64,000 nucleotides of DNA, from assembly GCA_018241525.1 (NCBI GenBank), contig JAFEDR010000001.1:124001-188000 (forward strand), read 5' to 3'. Positions 35,959 through 45,140 of this stretch are shown here, one piece after another. The position numbers and the translations under genes were made by a program. Position 1 is the first letter of the stretch. The number at the start of each line of letters is the position of its first letter. This DNA comes from Pseudomonadota bacterium (GTDB taxonomy: Bacteria; Pseudomonadota; Gammaproteobacteria; Steroidobacterales; Steroidobacteraceae). The notes beneath the pieces were generated by a model that did not search any database, had not been told where the DNA came from, and saw nothing but the letters and a program-made list of their open reading frames with translations.

Positions 35959-37707
35959 ATCGGGCCGTGCCGCGTCGCGCGGCGCGAAGCGCGCGGCGGG
36001 CGTCGCGCGCACGAACGCGGCCGCCGCGGCGTGGCCCGAGGGCCGCGCCGGGTCGGGCTCGCCGAGTTCGAGTGGCACGGCCTGGCGCAGGGAGTGCCAC
36101 GCGGCGGTCGGCGCCGGCCCGAACTCGCGCGCCGGGTTCTGGCGATGGCGCACGTCGAGCCAGAGCGCGCCCTCGGCGACGTCGAAGGCCAGCAGCTCCC
36201 AGGTCGCCTCGAGCGCGGCGCGGGCGCGGCCGAGCTTGAGCCGCGTCTGGGCCTCGAGATCCTCGACGGTGGCGACCAGGGCGATGCCGGCCGGGGCGAC
36301 CGGCACCATCTGGCCCTGGATCTCCTGCAGCAGGTCGCCCGGCGCGTAGTAGGCGTCGTCGCTGCGGGTCGCGCCCGGCAGCACCTGCTCGGCCGCGACC
36401 ACGGTGAAGAACGGGTTGCGCAACCGTTCGATCCGCAGCGCCACCGCCACGTCCATGTTGCCGAGCGCGATCGTGAAGGCCTCGACGACGTTGGCGAGCG
36501 GGTACGGGTCCCAGTTGGCGTTCGAGACGATGTAGCCATGGCGGCCGCCGCTCAGCGCGCCGCCACGCACGTAGAACTTCATCAGCTGCGCCGTGCCGAG
36601 CTCCCAGGCATCCGTCGGGCCGAGATCGAGCGCGACCGCCGGATTGTGGTCGGAGCTGTTCGCCTGGAAGAGCACCGCGGACTTGAGCTCCGCCCACGCC
36701 TTCCACGCCGAGGCCTGGCGGATCGAGGAGGCGCGCAGGCTCTCCGGGTCCTGGATGATGCGCGCCGGGTCCGACTCGAACAGGTAGCTGCCCTTGAGCT
36801 GCGCGAGTGCGCGCGCCGCGTGCCAGTTCAGCCATGGATCGGGGCGGTCGCGCTGCACGGCCAGACTGAGCGGCGTGACGCTGCTGTTCATGCCGTCAAG
36901 CGCCATCAGGTAGCCGAGGTCCGCCCACTCGAGCGCGCGCTCGGCATCGTGCACGAGCAGCGCCGCCTGGGCGGTGGCGTAGGCGTTGCTGCTCGTCAGC
37001 GCGTTGTCGTCCGCGGCGAAGGGACGCAGGGTCTTGAGGCCCGCCTCGCGCAGCGCACGCTCGGCCGGCATCCGCACCCCCTGGTAGTACACCTCGCCGA
37101 CGCCGATCATCGCGCCGCCGACATTGCCGAGCGGCGCCAGGTCGCCTTCGCCGACCGTGCCGCGCGACAGCACCACTGGCGTGATGCGGTGGTTCAGGAA
37201 CTCGAGCAGCAGCTCCGCGAGCGCCGGGCTCGGCGCGTTGTGCAGCATCGTGTTGGCGCGCACCACCATCATCGCGCGCACCAGCTCCTCCTCGCCCACT
37301 TCCGGGCCGACGCCGAACACGGCGCCGCGGCGGAAGCTCGCGAGCTGCGCCGCCTCGACCTTCGGCCGGTTCTCGGCGCTCAGCGCATCGCCCTCGAACA
37401 GCACCGTCTCGCGCTGGTCGCCGGCGCCGCGGTTGAACCAGTACACCGGGATGCCCTCGGCGGCCGCCTCGAGCAGCAGGCCGTAGTTCGCCTGCTGGTG
37501 CGCCCGCGCGGCGGGGTCGACCGCGACACGCGCGCCCTCGCGAGCCACGCGCACGATGTCGTCGATCGAGAGGTCGCGGCCCGTCAGCGTGACCGTGCCG
37601 GCCGCGGCGGACGGAACGATCGGGTGGTAACCGGGCGCCGGCGCGGCGGCCGCGGTGGCGGCGAGACTGGCGGCGGCGAGCAGCACGAGCAGGCGGAGGC
37701 GGAGCAT
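35944..37707 (-). CDS. Exported histidine/aromatic ammonia-lyase homologue lacking the MIO triad
   Basis: A 587-residue HAL/PAL-fold protein. The N-terminal LRLLVLLAAASLAATAAAA looks like a signal peptide. HAL landmarks: PVYWFNRGAG at the catalytic-Tyr loop (Y89), SRGTVGEGDLAPL (residues 181-192) where canonical enzymes have GSVGASGDLAPL, IIQDPESLR, and FQANSSDHNPAV. The Ala-Ser-Gly that forms the electrophilic MIO prosthetic group is replaced by a shorter E-G. Ammonia elimination by the normal route is therefore unlikely. MIO-free members can eliminate a good leaving group such as trimethylamine (ergothionase type). Co-transcribed behind a dimethylglycine-dehydrogenase-like gene. I infer a periplasmic amine lyase acting on an amino-acid betaine. 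Confidence 0.8.
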   Translation of the reverse strand: MLRLRLLVLLAAASLAATAAAAPAPGYHPIVPSAAAGTVTLTGRDLSIDDIVRVAREGARVAVDPAARAHQQANYGLLLEAAAEGIPVYWFNRGAGDQRETVLFEGDALSAENRPKVEAAQLASFRRGAVFGVGPEVGEEELVRAMMVVRANTMLHNAPSPALAELLLEFLNHRITPVVLSRGTVGEGDLAPLGNVGGAMIGVGEVYYQGVRMPAERALREAGLKTLRPFAADDNALTSSNAYATAQAALLVHDAERALEWADLGYLMALDGMNSSVTPLSLAVQRDRPDPWLNWHAARALAQLKGSYLFESDPARIIQDPESLRASSIRQASAWKAWAELKSAVLFQANSSDHNPAVALDLGPTDAWELGTAQLMKFYVRGGALSGGRHGYIVSNANWDPYPLANVVEAFTIALGNMDVAVALRIERLRNPFFTVVAAEQVLPGATRSDDAYYAPGDLLQEIQGQMVPVAPAGIALVATVEDLEAQTRLKLGRARAALEATWELLAFDVAEGALWLDVRHRQNPAREFGPAPTAAWHSLRQAVPLELGEPDPARPSGHAAAAAFVRATPAARFAPRDAARPDLSAR

Positions 37708-37737
37708 CGGCAGGTCCTCGGGGTCGGAAGTCGGATC

Positions 37738-40152
37738 TCAGCTGCGCAGTCGTGCGCCCTCGGGGTCGTAGAGCGGCGCGAGATGAATCGTCGCCGGGCA
37801 GAGCTCGCCCAGGATGTCGATCTCGAATCGCTCGCCGTCGCGAACGAGCGCGGTCGGCACGTAGCCGGCGGCGAGGCTGCGGCCGATGCAGTGGCCGTAC
37901 GCCCCCGAGGTGACGTAGCCGACCGCACGCCCCTCGTGCAGCAGCGACTCGTAGCCGATCACCTCGGCGTCACGCGCCTCGACCGACATCACGACGAAGC
38001 GGCGCTTCGGGCCGGCCGCGCGCTCGGCGAGCGCCGCCGCGCGACCGGCGAAGTCGGCCTTGCCGAAGTCCACGAAGCGGTCGAGGCCGGTCTCCCCCGG
38101 CGTGTAGTCGGGGCGGAAGTCCTTGTTGAAGGAGCCGTAGGCCTTCTCGAGGCGCAGCGACGAGAGCGCCCGCCCGCCGAAGTGCACGAGTCCGAGGTCG
38201 CGGCCGGCCTCGCACAGGTCGTCGTGCAGCGTCGCGAAGAAGTCGGGCGTGGTCCACACCTCGTAGCCGAGTTCGCCGGTGAAGCCGGCGCGGGTCAGGA
38301 CCGACGGCGCGTAGCCGACGGCCGTCTCGCGCACGTCGAACAGGCGCAGCGCGCCCGCCGACACGTCGATCCGCGTCAGGCGCGCGAGCAGCTCGCGCGC
38401 CCGCGGCCCGGCGATCGAGAAGCCGGCGAGCGTCGAGGCCGCCGAGCGCACGAAGACGTCGGCCGGCGGCGCGGACTGCCAGAACCAGCGCAGGTGGAAC
38501 TCCTCGGCGAAGCCGCTGCCGACGATCAGGTAGCGGTCCTCGGCGAGGCAGGCGATCGAGAGGTCGCCGACGATCCGGCCGGCCGCGTTCAGCATCGGCG
38601 CGAGGCCGAGCCGTCCCGGGCGCGGGATCTTGCAGGCGAACACTCGGTCGAGCCAGGCACGCGCGCCGCGGCCCGTGACCTCGTACTTGCCGTAGTTGGT
38701 CGTTTCGTAGAGGCCGACCGCGCGGCGCACCGCGCGGCATTCCTCGCCGACGTGCGCGAAGGCCTCGGAGCGCCGGTAGGTCGGGGTCTCGAGCGGCGCC
38801 ACGCCCGGCGGCGCGAACCAGAGCGCGTGCTCGAGCCCGAAGTTCGCGCCCATCACGCCGCCGGCCTCGCGCAGCCGGTCGTAGATCGGCGAGCGCCGCA
38901 GCGGGCGGCCTGCCGGCAGCTCCTCGTTCGGGTAGGCGAGCCGGAAGCGGCGCGCGTAGTTCTCCGGCACCTTGACCGAGGTGTACTTCGGGGTCGCGAA
39001 GCTGCCGAAGCGCGACACGTCCATCGACAGGATGTCCTGGCCCGGGTCGCCGCTCGCCATCCACTGCGAGAGCACGAGGCCGATGCCGCCGCCCTGGCTG
39101 AAGCCGGCCATCACCGCGCACGCGACCCAGTAGTTGCGCAGCCCGCGCACGGGCCCAACCAGCGGGTTGCCGTCCGGCGCGAAGGTGAACGGGCCGTTCA
39201 CGGCCTTGCGGATGCCGACGCGGCCGAGGGCCGGGAAGTGCTGGAAGCCCACCTCGAAGTAGGGCGCGAGGCGGGCGAAGTCGTCCGGCAGGAGCTGCAT
39301 CGCGAAGTCGTCCGGCGTGCGCTGCGGCGACCAGACGATGCCATTCGGCTCGTAGGTGCCGATCAGGGCGCCGCCGCGCTCCTGACGCATGTAGATCTCG
39401 CCGGCGTAGTCGGTGGTGTTGACGATCTCGCGCGTACGGCCCTTGAGCTCCGGGATGTCCTCGGTCAGCAGGTAGTGGTGCTCCATCGCGAGCACCGGCA
39501 GCTCGATGCCGACCATCCGCCCGACCTCGCGCGCCCAGAGGCCCGCGCAGTTGACGACGTGCTCGGCGTGCACGCTGCCCTTGTCGGTGACCACGTCCCA
39601 GCTGCCGTCCGGCCGCTGGCGCAGCGACTCCACGCGCGTGAACCGCTCGACCGAGGCGCCGAGCGCGCGCGCCGCCTTCGCGTACGCATGGGTCGTGCCG
39701 GACGGGTCGCAGTGGCCGCCGTCGGCGCGCCACAGCGCGCCGATGAAGTACTGCTCGTCGATCAGCGGGTTGTACTCGAGCGCCTCGCGCATCGAGATGA
39801 TCTCGGTCTCCATGCCGAGGTAGCGCGCGCGGGAGCGGATCAGCTTCAGGCTGTCGAGCTCCCCTGGGGTCGCGGCCAGCATCAGGCCGCCATTCGGGTG
39901 CAGCGTGCACGACTGCCCGGACAGCGCCTCGATCTCGCGGTACAGGTCGATCGTGTACTTCTGCAGGCGCGAGATGTTCGCCTCGCCGTTGAAGGTGTGC
40001 ATGCCGCCGGCGGCGTGCCACGTCGAGCCGGAAGTCAGCTCGCTCTTCTCGATCAGCAGCGAATCGGTCCAACCGATCTTCGCCAGGTGGTAGAGGACGC
40101 TCGCGCCGACGACACCGCCGCCGATCACGACGGCTCGCGCAGAAGACTTCAT
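37738..40152 (-). CDS. Dimethylglycine/sarcosine-dehydrogenase-like FAD enzyme with C-terminal GcvT domain (copy 1)
   Basis: An 804-residue two-domain protein. The N-terminal DAO-type FAD domain has AVVIGGGVVGASVLYHLAKIG and TSGSTWHAAG, whose His is the usual covalent FAD attachment site. The C-terminal aminomethyltransferase domain (from about residue 425) contains TRAGFTGELGYEVW. Such enzymes oxidatively remove a methyl group from dimethylglycine or sarcosine and pass it to tetrahydrofolate as methylene. ATG at 40152 gives the expected N-terminus. It lies upstream of the lyase gene (30-bp gap). It belongs to the same family as the genes at 56120 and 63176, so three variants serve this cluster. 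Cytoplasmic; the exact substrate is not resolved. Confidence 0.85.
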   Translation of the reverse strand: MKSSARAVVIGGGVVGASVLYHLAKIGWTDSLLIEKSELTSGSTWHAAGGMHTFNGEANISRLQKYTIDLYREIEALSGQSCTLHPNGGLMLAATPGELDSLKLIRSRARYLGMETEIISMREALEYNPLIDEQYFIGALWRADGGHCDPSGTTHAYAKAARALGASVERFTRVESLRQRPDGSWDVVTDKGSVHAEHVVNCAGLWAREVGRMVGIELPVLAMEHHYLLTEDIPELKGRTREIVNTTDYAGEIYMRQERGGALIGTYEPNGIVWSPQRTPDDFAMQLLPDDFARLAPYFEVGFQHFPALGRVGIRKAVNGPFTFAPDGNPLVGPVRGLRNYWVACAVMAGFSQGGGIGLVLSQWMASGDPGQDILSMDVSRFGSFATPKYTSVKVPENYARRFRLAYPNEELPAGRPLRRSPIYDRLREAGGVMGANFGLEHALWFAPPGVAPLETPTYRRSEAFAHVGEECRAVRRAVGLYETTNYGKYEVTGRGARAWLDRVFACKIPRPGRLGLAPMLNAAGRIVGDLSIACLAEDRYLIVGSGFAEEFHLRWFWQSAPPADVFVRSAASTLAGFSIAGPRARELLARLTRIDVSAGALRLFDVRETAVGYAPSVLTRAGFTGELGYEVWTTPDFFATLHDDLCEAGRDLGLVHFGGRALSSLRLEKAYGSFNKDFRPDYTPGETGLDRFVDFGKADFAGRAAALAERAAGPKRRFVVMSVEARDAEVIGYESLLHEGRAVGYVTSGAYGHCIGRSLAAGYVPTALVRDGERFEIDILGELCPATIHLAPLYDPEGARLRS

Positions 40153-40329
40153 TCGGGACTGCTCCGGGGCCTGGATCGCGCGCCGGCCGTGCCGGCGACA
40201 GCGCATGGTACGGCAACGGGCGCCGCCATTGGGGCGGGCGGCGCCCTTGACGGGCCGGCCCGCAACCGACAACGTGGAGGCTGATCGTGACGGCCGCGGT
40301 GGGCAGGGCTCACGCGGCGGGAGGGGAGG

Positions 40330-41277
40330 GTGCGGAGGGTCTTAAGGTCGCTGCTCGTCGCCGCGGGCCTCGCGCTCGGCGCGGTGGCGTCCGCGCCGGC
40401 GGCCGTGGTCGTCTCCTCGAAGCTCTCGACCGAGTCCGCGACGATCGGCCACATGATCCGGATGCTGCTCGAGGCCCATGGCATCGAGACGATCGACCGC
40501 ATGACCCTGGCCGGTACGCCAATCATGCGCCGCGCGATCATCGCCGGCCTGGTCGACGTCTACGTCGAGTACACCGGCAACGCCGCGTTCTTCTTCAACG
40601 TGGCGGCCGACCCGGCCTGGAAGGACCTTGACGCCGGCTACGCGCTCGGCGCGCGGCTCGACTACGACGCCCACCGGATCGTCTGGCTCACGCCGGCGCG
40701 GGCCAGCAACGCGTGGGCGCTCGCGGTCCGGACCGACGTCGCCGGCCCGGCGGGGCTGCGCACGATGACCGACTTCGGCCGCTGGGTGTCGGGTGGCGGC
40801 GCGGTCGTGCTGACCTGCTCGGCGGAGTTCGCGAACTCCGGCGTGCTGCGCTCGCTGGAGAAGACCTACGGATTCCGCCTCGGTCCCTCGCAGCTGATCG
40901 TGCTGGCCGGCGGCGACACGTCGGCGACGATCCGCGCGGCTGCCGAGCGCACGAGCGGCACCAACACCGCCATGGTCTACGGCACCGACGGCGCGGTCGC
41001 GTTCTTCCACCTGCAGGTGCTCGACGACGACCGGCACGACCAGCCGATCTACGCGCCGGTGCCGATCATCCGCGAGGCGGTGTTGCGCGCCCATCCCGAG
41101 ATCGCGGCGATCGTCAAGCCGCTGATGGAGAGCTTCGACCGCGACGCGCTGCAGGAGCTGAACGCGCGCGTGCAGATCAACGGCGAGCCACCGGTCAGCG
41201 TCGCCGCCGAATACCTGCAGAGCCACGGGTTCCTGCCACGCTCCGCCACGCCCGCCGGCGGGGTCGCAAGGCCATGA
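40330..41277 (+). CDS. Quaternary-amine ABC transporter substrate-binding protein (OsmF/YehZ type)
   Basis: A 315-residue periplasmic protein: Sec signal (RRVLRSLLVAAGLALGAVASAPAA), then the OpuAC/OsmF domain starting SSKLSTESATIGHM. LVDVYVEYTGNAAFFF (the EYTG motif) and IRAAAERTSGTNTAMVYGTD follow. The family binds glycine betaine, choline, carnitine or proline betaine. GTG at 40330 follows GGAGGGGAGG. First of a four-gene operon with ATGA/GTGA couplings. It provides the periplasmic capture step for the whole cluster. Confidence 0.85.
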   Translation: MRRVLRSLLVAAGLALGAVASAPAAVVVSSKLSTESATIGHMIRMLLEAHGIETIDRMTLAGTPIMRRAIIAGLVDVYVEYTGNAAFFFNVAADPAWKDLDAGYALGARLDYDAHRIVWLTPARASNAWALAVRTDVAGPAGLRTMTDFGRWVSGGGAVVLTCSAEFANSGVLRSLEKTYGFRLGPSQLIVLAGGDTSATIRAAAERTSGTNTAMVYGTDGAVAFFHLQVLDDDRHDQPIYAPVPIIREAVLRAHPEIAAIVKPLMESFDRDALQELNARVQINGEPPVSVAAEYLQSHGFLPRSATPAGGVARP

Positions 41278-42431
41278 CCGCCGGCGCGCGGCTGCGGCCG
41301 CTCGGGCTGCTGCTGGCCGCGACCGGCGCCGTGGCGCTCGCGCTGCTGCCGTTCGTCGTCTTCAAGGCGAACCGGATCGCGACGGGCGAGGCCCGCGGCC
41401 TGCTCAATGTCCTGCCGCCCGGCGCCGCGCTCGGCCTGCTGGGGACGCTCGGCGTCGCGGCGGCCGCGCAGCTGTGGCGGTCGGGTGCGCGGCTGCGGCT
41501 CGCGACGGCGCTCGCGGCGCTCGCTGCGCTGCTCGCGGCACTGGCGCTCGCGGCGGACCGCCTGACGCCGGCGGGCGACCGGATCGTGCGGGTCGCGCCG
41601 GGTGGCGGATTCTGGCTGCTCCTGATCGTGCTCGCGCTCGCGGTCACCGATGCGCTCGCGCGCCTCAAGCCGGGCCCGCTCGCGCGCGTCGCGATCCTGG
41701 CCGCGCTCGCTCTGGCCGCCGGCCTCGCGCTCGCCGGCGGCGCGTTCGACCAGCTGTCGATCCTGCGCGAGTACGCGGTGAACGCCTCGAACTTCGGCCG
41801 CGAGGCGCGCCAGCACGCGGTCCTCGCGCTCGGCTCGACGGTGGCGGCGGTGCTCGCCGGCCTGCCGCTCGCGCTCCTCGGCCGACGCCATCCGCGGCTG
41901 CGGGCGCCGCTGCTGCAGCTGCTGAACTTCGTGCAGACCGTGCCGTCGATCGCGCTCTTCGGCATCCTCATGGTGCCGCTCGCGGCGCTCGCCACGCGGT
42001 GGCCCGGGCTCGGTGAGCTCGGCATCACCGGCATCGGTCCGGCGCCGGCCGCGATCGCGCTCTTCCTGTATGCACTGCTGCCGGTGGTCGGCAATACGCT
42101 CGCCGGTCTCGCGCGGGTATCGCCGGGCGTGATCGAGGCGGCGCGCGGCATGGGGCTCACGGACGCGCAGGTGCTGGCGCGCGTCGAGGTGCCGCTCGCG
42201 CTGCCCGTGATCCTGATGGGCGTGCGGATCGTGCTGGTGCAGAACATCGGCCTCGCGACCATCGCGGCGCTGATCGGAGGCGGCGGCTTCGGGACCTTCG
42301 TGTTCCAGGGCGTCGGCCAGACCGCGATCGACCTCGTGCTGCTCGGCGCGATCCCGACGGTGACGCTCGCGTTCGCCTCGGCGGTACTGCTGGATGCGCT
42401 GATCGACGGACTACGACGGGTGCCTGCATGA
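41274..42431 (+). CDS. Quaternary-amine ABC transporter permease (OsmY/YehY type)
   Basis: A 385-residue permease of the OpuB/OsmW group. It has an N-terminal extension with several extra hydrophobic segments, then the binding-protein-dependent transport domain (ALGSTVAAVLAGLPLALLG onward) and an EAA loop IEAARGMGLTDAQVLARVEVPLALP. ATG at 41274 overlaps the binding-protein stop by 4 nt. The long N-terminal membrane region is typical of YehY. It partners with the shorter permease at 43363 and the ATPase at 42428. Confidence 0.85.
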   Translation: MTAGARLRPLGLLLAATGAVALALLPFVVFKANRIATGEARGLLNVLPPGAALGLLGTLGVAAAAQLWRSGARLRLATALAALAALLAALALAADRLTPAGDRIVRVAPGGGFWLLLIVLALAVTDALARLKPGPLARVAILAALALAAGLALAGGAFDQLSILREYAVNASNFGREARQHAVLALGSTVAAVLAGLPLALLGRRHPRLRAPLLQLLNFVQTVPSIALFGILMVPLAALATRWPGLGELGITGIGPAPAAIALFLYALLPVVGNTLAGLARVSPGVIEAARGMGLTDAQVLARVEVPLALPVILMGVRIVLVQNIGLATIAALIGGGGFGTFVFQGVGQTAIDLVLLGAIPTVTLAFASAVLLDALIDGLRRVPA

Positions 42432-43366
42432 TCGAGCTCGAAGCCCTGACCAAGCGCTACGGCACGACGACCGTGGTCGACCGGGTCTCGCTGACGGTGC
42501 CCCACGGCTCGATCGCCGTGATCGTCGGCACCTCGGGGTCCGGCAAATCGACGCTGCTGCGGATGATCAACCGCCTGATCGAGCCGAGCAGCGGCCAGGT
42601 GCGCATCGACGGCCGGGACGTCGCCGCGACGCCGCCGCACCTGCTGCGCCGGCAGATCGGCTACGCGATCCAGAGCCACGGCCTCTTCCCGCATCGCACG
42701 GTCGCCGAGAACATCGCGACCGTGCCGCGCCTGCTCGGCTGGGAGGCGGCGCGCACGCGCGCCCGGGTCGACGAGCTGCTCGGGCTGTTCCAGCTGGAAC
42801 CCGGCGAGTACGCCGGCAAGTTCCCGCACCAGCTTTCCGGAGGTCAGCAGCAGCGGGTGGGGGTGGCCCGGGCGCTCGCGGCCGAGCCGTCGGTGCTGCT
42901 GATGGACGAGCCCTTCGGCGCCCTCGACCCGATCATCCGCGGAAAGGCGCAGGAGGACCTGCGCGCGATCCAGCGTCGCTTCGGCACCACGGTCGTGCTC
43001 GTCACGCACGACATGGACGAGGCCTTCCGACTCGCCGACCGGGTCGCGGTCATGACCCAGGGACGACTGCTGCAGTACGACCAGCCGGCGGCGCTGCTGC
43101 GGACGCCCGCCGACCCGTTCGTCGCGCGCCTCGCGGGCACCGCCGATCGCGCGCTCAAGCTGCTGGCGCTGATCCCCGCGGGCGAGGCCCTCGAGCCGGG
43201 CACGGCGCCGGGTGCGCCGCTGCCGGCGGCGATGCCCTTGCGCGAGGCGCTCGCCGAGCTGGTCTGGCGCGGCGCCAGCGAGGCGCCGGTCACTGACGCC
43301 GACGGCCGACCCGCCGGTCGCGTGACGCTCGCCGGGATCTTGGCGCGCGGGCGGGGTGCCGCGTGA
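42428..43366 (+). CDS. Quaternary-amine ABC transporter ATPase (OsmV/YehX type)
   Basis: A 312-residue ATPase with Walker A GTSGSGKST, Q-loop YAIQSHGLFPH, signature LSGGQQQR, Walker B VLLMDEPFGALD and switch VTHDMDEA. The tail of about 60 residues resembles a truncated CBS-type region (EAPVTDADGRPAGRVTLAGIL), as in OsmV/OpuA. ATG at 42428 overlaps the permease stop and the stop overlaps the next permease start, so the operon is translationally coupled. Confidence 0.88.
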   Translation: MIELEALTKRYGTTTVVDRVSLTVPHGSIAVIVGTSGSGKSTLLRMINRLIEPSSGQVRIDGRDVAATPPHLLRRQIGYAIQSHGLFPHRTVAENIATVPRLLGWEAARTRARVDELLGLFQLEPGEYAGKFPHQLSGGQQQRVGVARALAAEPSVLLMDEPFGALDPIIRGKAQEDLRAIQRRFGTTVVLVTHDMDEAFRLADRVAVMTQGRLLQYDQPAALLRTPADPFVARLAGTADRALKLLALIPAGEALEPGTAPGAPLPAAMPLREALAELVWRGASEAPVTDADGRPAGRVTLAGILARGRGAA

Positions 43367-44103
43367 GGCACCTCGGCCTCGCGCTCAGGCTCGCCGCCTT
43401 CGGCCTGCTGGCCGCCTTCCTGCTGGCACCGGCGCGGTTCGCGCCGCTGTTCGCGCCCTTCACCGAGTACGGCGCGCCGCCGATCTACGACCAGGGGAGC
43501 CTGCTCGGCCTGGCGCTCGCCCACCTCGCGACGGTGTTCGCCGCGACGCTCGCAAGCTCGCTGGTCGCGGTGCTCCTCGGCGTGCTGGTCACGCGGCCGG
43601 CCGGCAAGGAGTTCCTGCCGCTGTCGCGGGCGCTCGTGAACTTCGGCCAGACGTTTCCGCCGGTCGCGGTGCTCGCGATCGCCGTACCGCTCGTCGGCTT
43701 CGGCGAGGCGCCGACGCTGATCGCGCTCTTCGCCTACGGACTCCTGCCGGTCTTCGAGAACACGATCGCGGGACTCGAGTCCTGCCCGCCGGCGGTTCTC
43801 GAGGCCGCGGCCGGCATGGGCATGAGCGGGCGCGAGCGCCTCGTCGGCGTCGAGCTGCCGCTGGCGCTGCCGCTGATCCTCGAGGGGGTACGGCTCTCGC
43901 TGGTGGTCAACATCGGCACGGCGACGATCGGCTCGACCGTCGCCGCCAAGGGACTCGGCGAAGTAATCATCGCGGGGCTCCTGTCGAACAACACCGCATT
44001 CATCCTGCAGGGCGGCCTCGTGACCGGGCTGATGGCGATCCTGCTGTACGACGCCATGGCGGCCGTGGAGCGGCGGATCCTGGTCGCGGCCCGGCTCGGC
44101 TGA
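43363..44103 (+). CDS. Quaternary-amine ABC transporter permease (OsmW/YehW type)
   Basis: A 246-residue permease with five to six membrane segments. VNFGQTFPPVAVLAIAVPLVGFG and the EAA loop LEAAAGMGMSGRERLVGVELPLALP are characteristic of the second permease of this transporter class. GTG at 43363 is fixed by the GTGA overlap. With the three preceding genes it forms a complete importer. Confidence 0.87.
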   Translation: MRHLGLALRLAAFGLLAAFLLAPARFAPLFAPFTEYGAPPIYDQGSLLGLALAHLATVFAATLASSLVAVLLGVLVTRPAGKEFLPLSRALVNFGQTFPPVAVLAIAVPLVGFGEAPTLIALFAYGLLPVFENTIAGLESCPPAVLEAAAGMGMSGRERLVGVELPLALPLILEGVRLSLVVNIGTATIGSTVAAKGLGEVIIAGLLSNNTAFILQGGLVTGLMAILLYDAMAAVERRILVAARLG

Positions 44104-44170
44104 GCACCCGGCGGGGGTCGCGGGGCTCCGCTACACTTCCCGCTCACCCTGAGCCTCCCCGGACGCGACG

Positions 44171-45136
44171 ATGGCCGTGACCGCCGACTTTCGCAGCCGC
44201 GAGGCGCCCGTGCCCGGGCGCGCGCCCGGCCTGCCGGCCGTCGAGGCAGGGACGCTGGCGCTGATCCTCGCGACCTACGCGGCCTGGCTCGCGGCGACCG
44301 CCGAGTACGGCCACTGGCCGCTCGCGGTCGTCGCGCCGCTCGTGGCGCTCCTGCTCGTGCTCCACAGCTCGCTGCAGCACGAGATCCTGCACGGCCATCC
44401 GACGCGCTGGCGGGGCGTCAACGCGCTGCTCGGCATCGTGCCGCTGTCGCTGTGGCTGCCGTACCGGCGCTACCACGACCTGCACCTGATCCATCACATC
44501 AACGACCGGCTCACCGACCCGGTCGACGATCCGGAATCGAACTACTGGATGCCCGAGCCCTGGGCGCGCCTCGGGCCCGTCGGACGGGCGCTGGTGCGGG
44601 CACAGCTGACCTTCCCCGGCCGGGTCCTGATCGGGCCGTTCTGGCGCCTGCCGCGCTTCCTGCGCGCGGAGTGGAGCGCACTGCGCCGCGACGTGCGCAA
44701 CACCCGCCGCATCTGGCTCGAGCACCTGCTCTGGTGCGTGCCGGTGGTCCTGTGGGTGACCGTCGTCTGTGGCATGCCCTTCTGGGTCTACCTGCTGGCG
44801 ATGGTGGTGCCGGGGAACGCGATCCTCGGTATCCGCTCCTTCGCCGAGCACCGCGCGCGGCCGGCGATGCGCGAGCGCACCGCGATCGTCGAGCGTTCCT
44901 GGTTCCTGGGTCCGCTCTTCCTGTGGAACAGCCTGCACGCGCTCCACCACGAGGAGCCGCTGATGCCGTGGTACCGGTACCAGCGACGCTACCGGGAGCT
45001 GCGCGAGTCGCTGATCGCGAAGAACGGCGGGCTCGTCTACCGCAGCTACGTCGAGATCGCGACGCGCTTCCTGTGGCGCGCGCACGATGCGCCCGTGCAC
45101 CCGACCGGGGGCGTGCCCCGCGACCGGGCGGGGTAG
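44171..45136 (+). CDS. Fatty-acid-desaturase-family membrane oxygenase
   Basis: A 321-residue integral-membrane diiron protein. Histidine boxes: H70-E-I-L-H74 (HxxxH), HDLHLIHH (residues 102-109) and HALHHEEP near the C-terminus, with several hydrophobic segments between. The family desaturates or hydroxylates acyl chains, alkanes or small molecules. It follows the osmoprotectant transporter by 67 bp on the same strand, so it may process an imported substrate or remodel membranes. The substrate is not visible; the small size resembles desaturases acting on modified amino acids as well as on lipids. Confidence 0.8.
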   Translation: MAVTADFRSREAPVPGRAPGLPAVEAGTLALILATYAAWLAATAEYGHWPLAVVAPLVALLLVLHSSLQHEILHGHPTRWRGVNALLGIVPLSLWLPYRRYHDLHLIHHINDRLTDPVDDPESNYWMPEPWARLGPVGRALVRAQLTFPGRVLIGPFWRLPRFLRAEWSALRRDVRNTRRIWLEHLLWCVPVVLWVTVVCGMPFWVYLLAMVVPGNAILGIRSFAEHRARPAMRERTAIVERSWFLGPLFLWNSLHALHHEEPLMPWYRYQRRYRELRESLIAKNGGLVYRSYVEIATRFLWRAHDAPVHPTGGVPRDRAG

Positions 45137-45140
45137 CCGC

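Noticed and set aside
35608..40284. A plus-strand frame of about 1,560 codons antisense to the lyase and dimethylglycine-dehydrogenase-like genes
   Set aside because: Composition is Arg/Ala/Gly/Val-rich without domains; the opposite strand carries well-conserved enzymes. It is a frame shadow of GC-rich DNA.
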